Shown: positions 46,621 to 55,625 of the stretch, one piece after another
Layout of the letters: each line of letters starts with the position of its first letter
Numbering within the stretch: the first letter of the stretch is position 1
Source of the DNA: Tenrec ecaudatus
Taxonomy: Eukaryota > Chordata > Mammalia > Afrosoricida > Tenrecidae
DNA: 64,000 nucleotides
Assembly: GCF_050624435.1 (NCBI RefSeq)
Contig: NC_134539.1
Location: 46,036,001-46,100,000 of the forward strand
Direction of reading: 5' to 3'
Notes under the pieces: generated by a model
Database searches by the model: none
What the model saw: the letters and a program-made list of their open reading frames with translations, nothing else
Told to the model about the DNA's origin: nothing
Translations under genes and position numbers: made by a program

Positions 46621-47245
46621 GAGGAACGTGTTTTAGGAATGACAAAAGGGATCCGAGATGTTTCCATAAAGTGACTCTTTCCATTCTCATTGATAGTCAT
46701 CACTGTGCCCCCTGTATGACACAGCCATTTTTGTCATGGGAGGAGCCAGGATGAGAAGCGATCAAGATCCCAGAAGAGAAAGTGGAACCATAAAAGCTCC
46801 AGAGCGTGGGGCTGTGGAGGAAGGAGTCGCAGTTCAGAATGGATGCCGCTTTGGACGCATCTGAAGATGACATTGGAAACCGTAATTAGGTTCAAACTGG
46901 GAAAATCCCAGTATTTTGTGCTAACCAGTTGGAACTGTAACCTAAGAATAAAGAGGAGATTTGTCAGTAAGGGTTTCCCACGGGAAGGTCTGTATAGACT
47001 GTCTAAATTGAAATATTGTCTCTTCTCTTAGACCTCAAAAAGTCACAGAGTCACTGTCGTTGTTTTTAACAGTCAATGTTCATCTTGATAGCATGTGGCC
47101 TCTACCAGGAGTGAAATGTAGGCGGTCCACTGAAGTTCGGCCAAGTGTTTGTAGAGAGATCTGATCCCTCCAATTCATGGCCTCCTTCGCACTGAAAGCC
47201 AAAGTCCTCCTTTATATCCTTCAAGTGAATTAGAAATGCGCTGCT
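46621..47245. other. Unassigned stretch upstream of a 5S pseudogene
   Basis: No gene or repeat recognised. Confidence 0.4.
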
Positions 47246-47348
47246 GTCGACGGCCATACCACCCTGAATGCGCCCGATCCTTCTGATCCCAGAAACCAAG
47301 CAGGATCAGGCCTGGTTAGTACTTAGATGGAAGAAATACTGCTGCTGA
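47246..47348 (+). pseudogene. RN5S: 5S rRNA pseudogene
   Basis: Starts gtcgacggccataccaccct, one base away from the conserved mammalian 5S rRNA 5' end. It continues 'gaatgcgcccgatcc' and 'aggcctggttagtacttaga'. The internal control region is recognisable, with box A-like 'accaagcagga' and box C around 'cctggttagtactt'. After 'gatgg' the match breaks down, with a deletion of about 15-20 bases before the terminal stem. Substitutions plus the lost 3' stem make it a pseudogene rather than a functional gene of 121 nt. Confidence 0.92.
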
Positions 47349-47815
47349 TGACCAGCTCCCAGCAATTTCAGGTGGACACCACCATGTCCACAGCACACAT
47401 CTGCAAATGACAGAAATGCACCTGCGTAGCTGTCACAGGGGCTATAAGAGGAGGAGGTCCCCAAAGCCTCTGCTCTAGGGCCTGGTGCTTACCAGGCACA
47501 CTGCATACCTCACTGCTCCTTCAAGCGTCTTACATGTCCTGGGAGAAAATCGTGTCCTTCTTGATTTGCAGTACTCAGTTTCCCTTTCTTGTAACCTTGC
47601 AGAGCATTTCAAAGGAAATCTCCTCTGTTTTGCTATTTGCTTTACCAGATAGTGGTGGGTCATTTCATAATAACTAGAGAAAAAAATACATAATCAAGTC
47701 TCTACTCCTTAACTTGGAACTCAGGGTCCCCATACTGTCCTTCTCCCTTTTCTGCCATCAAATGCCCCATACAACCTCACACCTGGGACTGTCAGGTTTT
47801 GTATGTCTCCATGCC
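47349..47815. other. Unassigned stretch
   Basis: No exon or repeat recognised. Confidence 0.4.
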
Positions 47816-48130
47816 TGTGTGTAGTCTGGGCTGACTAGAGAAACCAATTTGTAAATGCATATAAGTATTGGAAAGAGCTTTGTATACAACAGCACGTAAA
47901 TATTGAGGAAAACATCCCAGCCCAGTTCAGATCAAGTCCATAAGTCCGATATTGGCCCATATGTCTGATACCAATCTATAAACTCACAAACCATATGCAA
48001 TGATGCCAAATACAGAATGACCACAGGCTAGTGGGTTGGAAGTCTTCTGGCTCCAGTGGCATTGTAAACATCTCAGCACTGGCAGGGTCTCTTGTGGCTT
48101 CTCCAGCTCCAGAGGTCTGGTTACATCAGG
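47816..48130 (+). repeat. Unclassified interspersed repeat, left arm of an inverted pair
   Basis: The first 190 bp or so match, in reverse complement, the block at 48345-48534. Shared words include 'gactagagaaac' / 'gaccagagaaac', 'agagctttgtata' / 'agagctttctatc', 'cccagcccagt' and 'ccataagtc'. Both copies start at their outer end with tgtgt. This could be an LTR family, but I cannot name it. The interior half (48010-48130) has no counterpart in the right arm. Confidence 0.7.
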
Positions 48131-48337
48131 GTCTTGGGTCCCCAATCTACACTCCCCATCAGTCACAATGATTTGAGTTTTTGTTCTTTGATGCCTGATA
48201 CCTGATCCCTTTGATACCTTGTGATCACACGGGCTGGTGTGCTTCTTCCATGTGGGCTTTGTTGCTTCTGAGCTAGATGGCCGCTTGTTTATCTTTAAGC
48301 CTTTAAGACCCCAGATGCTATATCTTTTGATAGCCAG
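48131..48337 (-). mobile_element. Antisense L1 3' UTR fragment
   Basis: 'agtcacaatgatttgagttt' and 'gatgctatatcttttgatag' match, in reverse complement, landmarks of the L1 at 53719-54542. It is a roughly 200-bp internal piece of the long 3' UTR lying between the arms of the inverted repeat. Confidence 0.78.
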
Positions 48338-48344
48338 GACCTTC

Positions 48345-48534
48345 CCACATTCTGCAATGCTGCATATGGCTGCGGGAGTCTGCAGAAGGACTTATGGACC
48401 AGTATCAGACTTATGGACTGGGCTGGATGTTTTCTGGATATAGAATTACTTCTTGATAGAAAGCTCTTGCTTACACATATATGAGTGTCACTGGATTTGT
48501 TTGTTTCTCTGGTCAACCCGGTCTAACACAGAGA
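48345..48534 (-). repeat. Unclassified interspersed repeat, right arm of the inverted pair
   Basis: Reverse-complement partner of 47816-48010. It ends on the right with 'ctggtcaacccggtctaaca', the mirror of the left arm's 'gtagtctgggctgactag'. Confidence 0.7.
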
Positions 48535-48776
48535 AATCAGGATAAAAGGGGCATTCAGCAGAGAGCTGCGATCAAAAGCATAAAAACATCATAAAGGACC
48601 TTATTAAAGAAACCACTGTTTCCAACGATGGTCCCTCCTCCAGTAAAACCTACTTCCTGGTATCCATGCCCTCTGGAGTCCGGGCCAGTGTTGGGAGAGC
48701 GGAATGCAGCGGCAGTGCCCCGGCAGAACTGGCGAGGTCAGGCATAAGCCGCTTGGCAAGATCCACTGGCATCAGG

Positions 48777-48962
48777 GTGGTGGTTCTCAGCGTGGAGCAA
48801 TGTTGCTTCTCAGACAACGTAACTGGTAAAGATGTGATAGTAACAGTTATCAACTAGAGGTTGGTGATGCTGCTCAATATCCCACAATGCACAGGATTGT
48901 CAGACATGCCAAAGAATAAACTGAGCCCAAAGGTCAAAAATTCTAAGGTTAAAAAGCCCTGC
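48777..48962 (+). mobile_element. MER20 hAT-Charlie element
   Basis: Starts 'ggtggttctcagcgtggagc'. The diagnostic 'gatgctgctcaatatcccac' and 'aatgcacaggattgtcagac' follow, ending near 'ggttaaaaagccctgc'. Opposite orientation to the copy at 33928-34078. Confidence 0.85.
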
Positions 48963-49039
48963 TCAAGGGGAAGTCAGATATCATGTAAGAACTTCGCAGT
49001 ATGTTCATAGAAGCAACCAGAAGGAAGTCCAAGCTTGTT

Positions 49040-51241
49040 GCTGTTAAATGCCATCGAGTTTGGCGAGACTCATAGCAATAAATGGACAACAGAGGACAAC
49101 ACTCGATGCTTGAGCCCAACGTAGCTGCCCCGGGGTCTTCCTCTCTTCTGTTAACTCTTCACTTATCCAGCATGCTGTCTGTCTCCTGGGATTGGCCCAT
49201 CCTTCTAGCACATCCTTCTAGTAGGAGAGACAGAGTGTTACCACCTCCCTGGCTTCCTAGGAGCAATTTGGCTGTCTTCTTCCAAAACAAATGAGTTTCA
49301 TTTTCTTGTAACTCATGATTTATTCAATCTTCTTCTCCAACACCATTTTCAGAAATATCATTTCTTCTCCGGTCTTCCTCATTTATTTTCCATCGTTGGC
49401 ATGCATATGAAATGGCATGGTGCTTGAGAATACCATGGTTTGAGTCAGGCCCACCTTAGTCCTCCAGGTGACATCATTGCCCTTTCACACTATTTAAAGA
49501 GCTCTTTAGCAGCAGATTGGCCCAGTGCAACACATCATTTGACTTCTTGCTACATTGCTGCCCTGCCACTTTATTTTCTTTTTAAAACAAGTTAGCTAGC
49601 ATATAATTCATGCACCTTGCAGTTCAATTGCTTGAGTATATTAGAAAGCATCATGCCCCCACAGGCACAATTGTCAAAGTATTTTCTTCGTTCCTGTATC
49701 CATTATGATTGACTCCCTATGACCTCCCAACCTTCTGTGCCATAACCCTAAGGAATAATTAATCTAGCTGCTGTCTCTATGGGTTACTGATCCTAGATTT
49801 CACATCAAGAAAATCATGCCCAAAACACCAGCGATGACAACAAAATTAAACACAAGAACTTCAATCCAAGAGAAAACAGAAGATAATAGAAATTAGAACA
49901 AATTAAAAACGGGTGACCGCTGCTTTCTTGAGCATTTATTGTGGATCCAAATAAAATGACATCTTTGAAAACTTCAATCTTTTCTCTATCGTGATGTTAT
50001 TTATTGGTCTAGCTGAGGGAACTTTTGTTTTCTTTACACTGAGTTGTAATCCACAGTAAAGGTTGTCATTTTCACCTTCATCCATAAGAGCTTCATGTCT
50101 GTGTCACTTTCAGCAATAAAAGTTGTGTCATCAGCATATCACAGGTTGCTAATGAGTCTCCCTCCAATCCCGTGGGACAGTTTTCTTCATATCATCCAGC
50201 TTCTCGGATTATTTGCTCAGCATGCAATTTAAATAATAATGTGGAAAGGATACAATTCTTGTGCACCTCTTTCCTGATTTCAAACAACTCAGCATCCCCT
50301 TGTTCTACTTAAATGACTCCCTGTTGGTGTATATACAATTACCCTGTGAGCATAATGAAGTATTCTAGAATTACCATTTGGAACAATGTTATTCATAGGT
50401 TGCTAGGATCGAAACAATCAAGAATATTTTTATAGACAATAAAGCACAAGTAAAAGTACACATCTTTCTGGTATTCTCTGTTTTCAGCCAAGATTCATCT
50501 CACATATTCTTCTGAATCCAGATCCCTGTCAATGAACTACTTCAACCTTTGTTGAATTGTCTTCAGGAAAATTGCATATGATATTAATGGAATTTGAAAT
50601 TTCGCATATTTGTTAGATCACATTTATTGGGGATGAATATAAATTTGAATCTCTTCCAGTCAGTTGTCTAGATAGTTGTCTGCCAAATCTTAAATAGATG
50701 AGTGAGTGCTTCCAGGGGGTATGCTAGTTTGCTGAAATAGCTACAAATTGGTATTACATCAATTCCTGAAGCCCTGTTCTTTGCTAATGACCCCAGTGGA
50801 GTTTGGATTTCTTCCTGAAGTACCGTCAGTTCTTGATCAAGTGCTACTTCTTTAAATGCTTTCATGATAAGCAATTATTTGGGGGTACATTGGCTTTGTG
50901 TATTCCTCCCATTTTCTTTTGGTGCTTCCTGAATCATTCCATATTTTACCCATGGAATCCTTCAGTGCTTCAGCTCAAAGCTTTAATGTTTCTTCAGTTT
51001 TTCAGCTTGAGAAATTCTGAGCATGTTTCCTTTTATTTTCTCAAGCTGAATTTTCTCTTTTTGAATTTTTGCATTTTCTATTCAGTTCTTTTATTTCATA
51101 TTTCCTTCCTGTCAATTTAATTTCTCTACATTCAAGAGCAAGTTTCAGAATCTCTTTTGACTACTATTTTGATCTTTTCTTTCCTGTCTTTTTCTTAATG
51201 TCATCCCAAAACTCCTCTCTTCTTCAGTCATTAATGTCCAA
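49040..51241 (-). mobile_element. Long RTE-clade (BovB-like) LINE, antisense, host of nested insertions
   Basis: The most complete RTE in the window, readable on the minus strand from about 52700 down to 49040. The 3' end lies at 49040-49400. The reverse transcriptase YADD codons are at 50127-50138, preceded by an in-frame stop (50139-50141). An upstream RT block around 50668-50874 encodes the 'ASGIDVIP' motif, resembling the conserved 'KASGIDGIP' of RTE reverse transcriptases. The linker between endonuclease and RT lies at 50880-51241. An old L1M fragment interrupts it at 49568-49917, and an AfroSINE interrupts it at 51242. The remaining 5' part resumes at 52627. Multiple stops and frameshifts make it inactive. 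Confidence 0.87.
49568..49917 (-). mobile_element. L1M-type 3' UTR fragment inserted in the RTE
   Basis: 'acaagttagctagcatataa', 'ttcatgcaccttgcagttca', 'ctgctgtctctatgggttac' and 'tgatcctagatttcacatca' are antisense L1 3' UTR landmarks. The RTE target around 'actgctgcttcc' appears on both sides (attgctgccctgcc left, accgctgctttctt right), consistent with a decayed target duplication. Confidence 0.72.
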
Positions 51242-51810
51242 GGCACACTGGTGATGCCATGGGTTATGTTTGGGGCTGGTAGCTGCAAGGTCAGCAGCTC
51301 AAAAGCACCAGCTGCTCTATGGGAGACGCAGGAGGCTTTCCTCTCCCATCAAGAGTTACCACATGAACATCGCGTTTCCACTCAAGTACTCTCTCAACGT
51401 TTGTTCTACTAACACGGCATTCTGTGATGCTCACCTTCCCTGACAGGATCACTGAAGACAAAATGGGTACATAGGCAAATGTGGTGAAGAAAGCTGATGG
51501 TGCCCGGCTATCAAAAGTTATAGCCTCTAGGGTCTTCAAGGCTTGAAGATTAACAAGCGTCCATCTAGCTGAGAAGCACCAAAGCCCACATGGAAGAAAC
51601 ACACCAGCCTGTGTGATCATGGGTGTCAATGGAATCAGGTATCAGGCATCAAAGACACAAAACAAAAACACGAACAAAGGGGAGGGCAGAGTGGAGATCC
51701 AAAGCCCATCAGTGGTCAATTGGACACCCCCTGTCAGAAGAGATACAAGGAGGAGACGAGCTAGTCAGAGTGCATATAGCACTGATGAAACACACAACCT
51801 TCCTCTAGTT

Positions 51811-52005
51811 CAGTGGTTCTCAACCTCCCTAATGCCACGACCCTTTAATACAGTTCCTCAAGTTGTGGTGACCCCCAAAAACCATAAAATTATTTTAATT
51901 GCTACTTCATAACTGTAAGTTTGCTACTGTTATGAATCAGGTGATCCCTGTGAAAAGGTCGTTCAACCCCCAACGGGATCGTGACTCACAGGTTGGGAAC
52001 TGCTG
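51811..52005. mobile_element. SPIN-type hAT MITE with perfect 8-bp target duplication
   Basis: Terminal inverted repeats cagtggttctcaacc and ggttgggaactgctg frame 195 bp. Internal landmarks are 'cagttcctcaagttgtggtg' and 'gctacttcataactgtaagt', with 'gtgaaaaggtcgttcaaccc' to the right. The target duplication ctctagtt is perfect at 51803-51810 and 52006-52013. Removing the element restores continuous L1 sequence ('cttcctctagttc'), as in the uninterrupted L1 at 54023-54033. Non-autonomous; it must have been mobilised by a transposase encoded elsewhere. Confidence 0.95.
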
Positions 52006-52289
52006 CTCTAGTTCTTTAATGCTTCTTCCCTACCCCCTCCCAATATCATGACCCCCAATTCTAACTGGCTAGACCAGAACATGTATACTGGTACAGATAA
52101 GAGCTCGCGACACAAGGAATCCAGGACAGACGGACCCCTCAGGACCAATAAGGGGAGTAGTGATACTAGGAGGGTAAAAGGTGGGGGGTGGAACAAAGGG
52201 GAACTGATCACAATAATTAATGTATGGCCCCCCATCCAGTGGGATGGACAAAAGAAATATGGGTGAAGGGAGACAGCAGTCAGTGTAAG

Positions 52290-52312
52290 ACACACACACA
52301 CACACACACACA
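52290..52312. repeat. (CA)n microsatellite within the L1
   Basis: About 23 bp of CA dinucleotides, absent from the equivalent position of the L1 at 53719-54542. Confidence 0.9.
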
Positions 52313-52626
52313 AATGAATAATTTCTAAATTATCAAGGGTTCATGGGAGAGGGAGGGTGGGAAGGGAAGGGGTAAAAGAGAAGCTGATACCAAGGGCTCA
52401 AGTAGAAAGAAAATGTCTTGAAAAAGGTGATGGCAACATATGTACAGATGTGTTTGACATACCAGATATATGTATGGATTGTGATAAGAGCTTGTAAGAG
52501 ACCCCAAAATGATAAAAATTTAAAATAAACAAAAGAGTTACCACATAGAAACCCACAGAGCAGTTCTACTCTGTCTTGTAGGGTTTCTTTGGGGCATCAT
52601 CAACTTGATGGCAATGGTGGAAATCA

Positions 52627-52740
52627 AAGCTATGCTTGAGATGTCTCTCAATTGAGGTGGGATATGCTGAAGGCCATATTTGGGCACTTTGGTAATTTGC
52701 CTCTTGCTATAATGCTAGAAGCTAAGCCAACAATATTTCT
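52627..52740 (-). mobile_element. RTE continuation beyond the AfroSINE
   Basis: 'gagatgtctctcaattgagg' and 'tgggatatgctgaaggccat' continue the antisense RTE (the segment upstream of the RT linker) from 51241. The clear match fades near 52700. Confidence 0.7.
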
Positions 52741-52780
52741 CAAATCATCATGGTCAGCCATGGTGACCAGGTTTCCACAG

Positions 52781-52824
52781 AGCGACCCCCAAGGGGGCCA
52801 CGACCCACAGGTTGAGAACCTCTG
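52781..52824. mobile_element. SPIN remnant, one end only
   Basis: The last 44 bp of a SPIN element are recognisable: 'agcgacccccaagggggcca', 'cgacccacaggttgagaacc', tctg. The other terminal repeat is missing. It is attached to an antisense AfroSINE, at the position equivalent to 'gaccctatagggtttc'. Confidence 0.8.
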
Positions 52825-52975
52825 CTGTACAGGGTTTCAAAGCTGTAAATTTTTACCAGAGCAGAGAGCCTCGGGTTTCTCCATTGAAGGAAAGGTACAT
52901 TTGAATCACCAACCTTGCTGCCAGCAGGTCAGTGCTGACCCAAAAGCACCTCAGAGTGCCTATACGTGAAGGTAA
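52825..52975 (-). mobile_element. AfroSINE, antisense
   Basis: 'tacagggtttcaaagctgta', 'accagagcagagagcctcgg' and 'aatcaccaaccttgctgcca' are the reverse-complement body. The 3' part to its left was replaced by the SPIN remnant. Confidence 0.82.
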
Positions 52976-53334
52976 ATCATTCAAAGCATAATATCACCAT
53001 CAACACCAAGGTGTGACGGTCGGGATGACAAATGATGTATACATTTTCAGATTTTGATGGCATTTTAGGCTGATTTTTTTCCCTAAAGTTCTTATTGTGA
53101 AGTGGGTGAAATTTGTAGAACAGACTCATTTTCTACTCAGTCATTCGAACACATGTGGTTGTCCCTCATTCATCCCCTCAGTGTCCCATCACGAAGGCCA
53201 TTTCCTCTCTGTGTGTCCCGCGCTCCTCCTTCTTTCCTACCTGTTCTGAACTTTGCCCTTGGGCAAATGATTCCTTACGGATCTCAAATAGCTGATTATT
53301 CTAAGGTGTGCACACCTCGCTAATGGTATTGTTC
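52976..53334. other. Unassigned stretch
   Basis: No gene or repeat recognised. Confidence 0.4.
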
Positions 53335-53702
53335 CCCTTATGGATCTGTGTGTTATGGGGCTGAACACTGAAGCAGGAGGGGGGGGGTGAGATCATTTCC
53401 AGTCTCAAAGAGTAACTAAGGGTCTTGGTCTCAGAGGTTCCATCAGTCTCTATCTAGCCAGTAAGCCTGCCCTTTTTTATAATTTTGAGTTCTGGTCCAC
53501 ATTTTTACCACCCTTTCCATGATTTCCTAATGTGGTCTCTTTCCGGGTGGTTGGTAGTGAAACCTGGGCACTTTCTAGTTCTTCTGGTTTCAGGGTCATG
53601 GAGACTAATGGTCTTCATACACCTCCAATGTTCATCGATCTTCTTTCCTCTGGACAAGAAGAGACCAACAGTTGTACTTTAGATGGCCGTTCATGAGCTT
53701 TT
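53335..53702 (-). mobile_element. Older L1-related repeat, antisense, left part
   Basis: 'gtgaaacctgggcactttct', 'agttcttctggtttcagggt' and 'agatggccgttcatgagctt' represent an antisense afrotherian L1-type 3' region. The match resumes at 54559 after a younger L1 insertion. Confidence 0.6.
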
Positions 53703-53718
53703 AAGATCCCAGTCACTA

Positions 53719-54542
53719 GCCCGACTACCAAAAGAGATAGCGTCTGGGGTCTTAAAGGCTTGAAGATAAACAAGCGGCCATCTAGCTCAGAAGCAACAAA
53801 GCCCACATGGAAGAAGCACACCAGCCCGTGTGATCACAAGGTGTCAAAGGGATCCGGTATCAGGCACCAAAGAACAAAAACTCAAATCATTGTGACTGAG
53901 AGGGAATACACATTGGGGACCAAAGAACCATCTGTAGGCAACTGGAATCCCCTTACAGAAGGGTCTTGGGGAGGAGACGAGCCAACCAGGGTGCAGTGTA
54001 GCAATAATGAAACATACAATTTTCCTCTAGTTCCTAAATGCTTCCTCTGCCCTCCCACCACCCACCACCACTATCATGATCCCAATTCTACCTTACAAAT
54101 CTGGCTAGACCAGAGGATATATACTGGTACAGATAGAAACTGGAAACACAGGGAATCCTGGACAAATGATCCCTTCAGGACCAGTGCTGAGAGTGGTGAT
54201 ACCTGGAGGGGGGACTGGAAAACGAGAACCAATTACAAGTATCTGCATATAACCTCCTCCCTGGGGGATGGACAACAGAAAAGTGGGTGAGGGGAAACTT
54301 TGGACAGTGTAAGAGATGACCAAATAATAATAATTTATAAATTATGAAGTGTTCATAAGGGAAGGGGGAGCAGGGAAGGAGAGGAAAAAATGAGGAGCTG
54401 ATATCAAGGGCTCAAGTAGAAAGCAAATGTTTTGAGAATGATGGTGGCAACAAATGTACAAATGTGCTTGACACAATGGATGGATGTATGGATTGTAATA
54501 AGAGTTGTAAGAACCCCAAATATAATGATTAAATTTTTTTAA
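53719..54542 (+). mobile_element. 5'-truncated L1 (long 3' UTR type) with 16-bp target duplication
   Basis: The target duplication aagatcccagtcacta is exact at 53703-53718 and 54543-54558. The element reads in sense from 'ctaccaaaagagatagcgtc' to 'ggattgtaataagagttgta', ending with an AT-rich terminus. The 176-residue frame at 53760-54290 lies wholly inside this non-coding 3' UTR and is fortuitous. This copy is the uninterrupted reference for the SPIN-bearing L1 at 51365-52532. Confidence 0.95.
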
Positions 54543-54558
54543 AAGATCCCAGTCACTA

Positions 54559-54625
54559 TCCACTAAAGTAGGATATAGAACATGGTCTTATGAATTCTTA
54601 AGACTACACCCTTCAAACTCCCTGA
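54559..54625 (-). mobile_element. Older L1-related repeat, antisense, right part
   Basis: 'ccactaaagtaggatataga' and 'acatggtcttatgaattctt' continue the repeat interrupted at 53702. Confidence 0.6.
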
Positions 54626-54978
54626 GATACGGGCACTACTTTGCTAGGTGCAGTGGCTCCATGGCATAGGAGTGGGGGTGGGTGGGAAGAGGAGGAAGGC
54701 GGGATACGTATATAAGCACTGACCTAGAATATATGTTGCATTTGAGGGAAAGGGAAAAAATAGATGCTTGTAACGACTCAAGATAAACAGCAGATAATAT
54801 TCTGAATTCCTTGGCAGGTAAGGCAGAAAAGAAAACACAGGAGCAGCATTTTTGTTGTTTGCTTGTTTGTTTATCAACAGAAAGCAAACATATCCATGAA
54901 CAGAGACCAGTATTGTTCTGAGAATTCACTGCAGAAATCACAAGGTCGTATTCACTACCATTTAGGAACAAATGTATT

Positions 54979-55305
54979 TTGGTGGCTCCGTGGTCGAGTT
55001 CTAGCCCTTACGTGCCAGAGGCTCAGGTTCCATTCCTGGTCAATGAACTTCAAGCACGGCCACCACTTGTCTGTGCCTGGAGGCATGCACATTACTATGC
55101 ATATTGGGTCTCAGCAGAGTTTGCAGACTAAAATAAACCAGGAAGAAAGGTCTGGTGACCTATTTATGAAAATCAGCCGATGGAAACCAAATGGATCACA
55201 ACAAACCAGTGATGGTGATGGTGCCTACTGCACAATGCTTCAGACCATTTTGTCTGGAGTCATCATAAGTCTGGGGCTAAGTCAAGAGCAGCTAACAACG
55301 ACGAC
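54979..55305 (+). mobile_element. tRNA-Gly-headed SINE with RTE-like tail, near full length
   Basis: The head (54979-55045) is tRNA-Gly-like: 'tggtggctccgtggtcgagt' contains the A-box region, and ggttccattcc (55026-55036) is a B box with one mismatch to GGTTCGANTCC. The body holds 'agcacggccaccacttgtct', 'ggtctggtgacctatttatg' and 'aatcagccgatggaaacc'. The tail is 'gagcagctaacaacgacgac', shared with RTE elements, so RTE probably supplied the enzymes. An incidental 154-residue frame spans it. Confidence 0.88.
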
Positions 55306-55449
55306 ATTCTTGCATCAACCACTATAGACTGAAGAATTACATCCCACCTGGGTCAGCAAAAATCAGTTGCTTTTTGCAGCACAAATAATCCAGGAGTAAG
55401 ATTGGAGGAATTTTGAAGAACTGTTAGAATTAGATCTTTTTTTATTTGG

Positions 55450-55625
55450 TGCTAGGTATTGTTCTAAGTTATCCCCATATAATAGTTAATTCAATCCCCA
55501 GAACTACTCGATGTGGTAGATAATTTTATACCTGTTTTACCAGTATAGGAACCGAGATACAGGGGCATGAACCTGTCCCAAGTCAAACAGGAAAGGTGAA
55601 GACAGAATTTTCATCCTAAGCCCCA
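55450..55625 (-). repeat. MIR SINE, antisense
   Basis: 'gtattgttctaagttatccc', 'tttaccagtataggaaccga' and 'agtcaaacaggaaaggtgaa' fit the antisense MIR order. Confidence 0.75.

Larger units (their letters stand above)
51365..52532 (+). mobile_element. 5'-truncated L1 (long 3' UTR type) in the AfroSINE
   Basis: An exact 14-bp target duplication, aagagttaccacat, lies at 51351-51364 and 52533-52546. The element runs in sense from 'gtgatgctcaccttccctga' to the 3' terminus 'tgtatggattgtgataagag', with an A-rich end at about 52510-52532. A (CA)n tract occurs inside at 52290-52312. A 195-bp SPIN with its own duplication interrupts it at 51811-52005. No coding sequence. Confidence 0.93.
51242..52620 (+). 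mobile_element. AfroSINE interrupted by an L1
   Basis: The 5' half (51242-51364) runs from the tRNA-like head 'ggcacactggtgatgccatg' through 'ggtcagcagctcaaaagcac'. The 3' half resumes at 52547 ('agaaacccacagagcagttc') and ends 'catcaacttgatggcaatgg'. The intervening 1168 bp is an L1 with a 14-bp duplication of SINE sequence. The SINE itself interrupts the antisense RTE. Confidence 0.88.

Noticed and set aside
53760..54290. Longest open frame in the window (176 residues)
   Set aside because: Lies wholly inside the non-coding 3' UTR of an L1 insertion bounded by target duplications.
54979..55045. Functional tRNA-Gly gene
   Set aside because: The arms no longer pair well and it continues directly into a SINE body and tail, so it is a SINE head, not a gene.
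54863..55327. 154-residue open frame
   Set aside because: Spans a tRNA-Gly-headed SINE; the reading frame is fortuitous.
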